Shown here piece after piece: positions 45,387-45,887 of a stretch of 45,887 nucleotides of DNA; the stretch's first letter is position 1, and each line of letters starts with the position of its first letter. Source of the stretch: CAYMJA01 sp964391095. Lineage in GTDB: Bacteria > Patescibacteriota > Minisyncoccia > Minisyncoccales > GWA2-38-27. Under the pieces are notes generated by a model, which saw only the letters and a program-made list of their open reading frames with translations, did not search any database and was not told where the DNA came from. The stretch covers positions 1-45,887 of the forward strand of contig CAYMJA010000005.1 in the NCBI GenBank assembly GCA_964391095.1, written 5' to 3'. Both the position numbers and the translations under genes were made by a program.

Positions 45387-45887
45387 ATTTTTGAGAGTTT
45401 GATCTTGGCTCAGGATAAACGCTAGCGGCGTGGATAAGGCATGCAAGTCGAACGCCCACCCAAACTTCTCTTCGGAGAAGAATGTTGGCGGGAGTGGCGA
45501 ACGGGTTAGTAACGCGTGGATAATAAACCCTGAAGACGGGTATAACTTGGAGAAATCCAGGCTAATTCCCGATAGTTCGAGCAATCAGTTCGCTGAATGC
45601 TCGGTAAACGGAAGCTTCGGCAACCGCTTTAGGATTAGTCCGCGACCTATCAGCTAGTTGGTAAGATAACAGCTTACCAAGGCTATGACGGGTAGGGGAT
45701 GCTAGAACATGTTCCCCAACAATGGAATTGAGAACGGTCCATACTCCTACGGGAGGCAGCAGTCGAGAATATTCGACAATGGGCGAAAGCCTGATCGAGC
45801 GACGCCGCGTGCTTGAAGAAACCCTTCGGGGCGTAAAGAGCTTTTCTGGAGGAAGAACCTTCGGGTGACGGTACTCCAGGAATAAGG
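45387..45887 (+). rRNA. rrs: 16S ribosomal RNA, 5' part (truncated by the window)
   Basis: GAGAGTTTGATCTTGGCTCA at the start is the standard 16S opening; ACTCCTACGGGAGGCAGCAG (near 45746) is the universal 338-357 region. The start is placed by counting eight bases back from AGAGTTTGATC. The sequence is of Patescibacteria type, with several changes at usually conserved sites, e.g. GGAATTGAGAACGGTCC where most bacteria have ACTGAGACACGG. The gene runs past the window end. Confidence 0.97.

Overview
The window reads as part of a small, AT-rich bacterial genome of the Patescibacteria (Candidate Phyla Radiation), most likely Parcubacteria-like. The grounds are a divergent 16S rRNA start, a short release factor 1 and short EF-Ts, a compact run of glycolysis and fermentation genes, membrane-anchored Dsb-like and coiled-coil lytic transglycosylase proteins, and many short palindromic repeats lying inside conserved coding sequences. 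UGA is used as a stop, so the code looks standard. The taxonomic call is inference from what I can read, not a database result.

Layout. 1-150: the C-terminal end of a FeoB-like iron transporter. 150-600: GC-rich structured RNA with a near-consensus promoter and an intrinsic terminator. 750-2700: two tandem copies of a ~415-bp divergent regulatory region; each fires leftward into two micro-ORFs (10-13 codons, strong Shine-Dalgarno sites, terminator) and rightward into a Cys-rich zinc-ribbon protein gene. 2.7-3.6 kb: a methyltransferase. 3.7-9.5 kb: a nucleotide-related accessory block. It holds a near-identical 1.45-kb duplication (DUF5680, inosine/xanthosine triphosphatase, DUF4406), a NYN-domain protein, DUF3467, a DnaA-like ATPase, an internally deleted MazG remnant and a Cas4-like nuclease.

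9.6-21.2 kb: a chain of one-gene cassettes. Each has its own TTGACA/TAARAT promoter, in most cases a boxA-like leader resembling the one in front of the 16S gene, a strong Shine-Dalgarno site and a terminator. The products are mainly lipoproteins or secreted proteins: an ankyrin-repeat lipoprotein, a giant lipoprotein with LGFP-like repeats and a TolB-type propeller, a TIG/double-psi-barrel/vWA protein, and a glycine-zipper lipoprotein. A kinase remnant and a frameshifted gene are also here.

21.2-45.9 kb: core genes. In order: helicase-nuclease, an unusual FtsZ, galU, nnrD, trxB, eno, phosphoglycerate mutase, a Dsb-like protein, glutaredoxin, gap, pduL, ackA, ppsA, a PfkB kinase, fba, rplY, a lytic transglycosylase, prfA and rpmE (minus strand), rpsB, tsf, tRNA-Thr, and the start of 16S rRNA. 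Together the metabolic genes give lower glycolysis plus acetyl-phosphate/acetate ATP formation with a small thiol-redox set.

The most promising undescribed items are the micro-ORF/zinc-ribbon divergent modules, the structured RNA at 356-588, boxA-like leaders on surface-protein cassettes, and palindromic repeats that enter reading frames, supply stop codons, or supply promoter -35 boxes.
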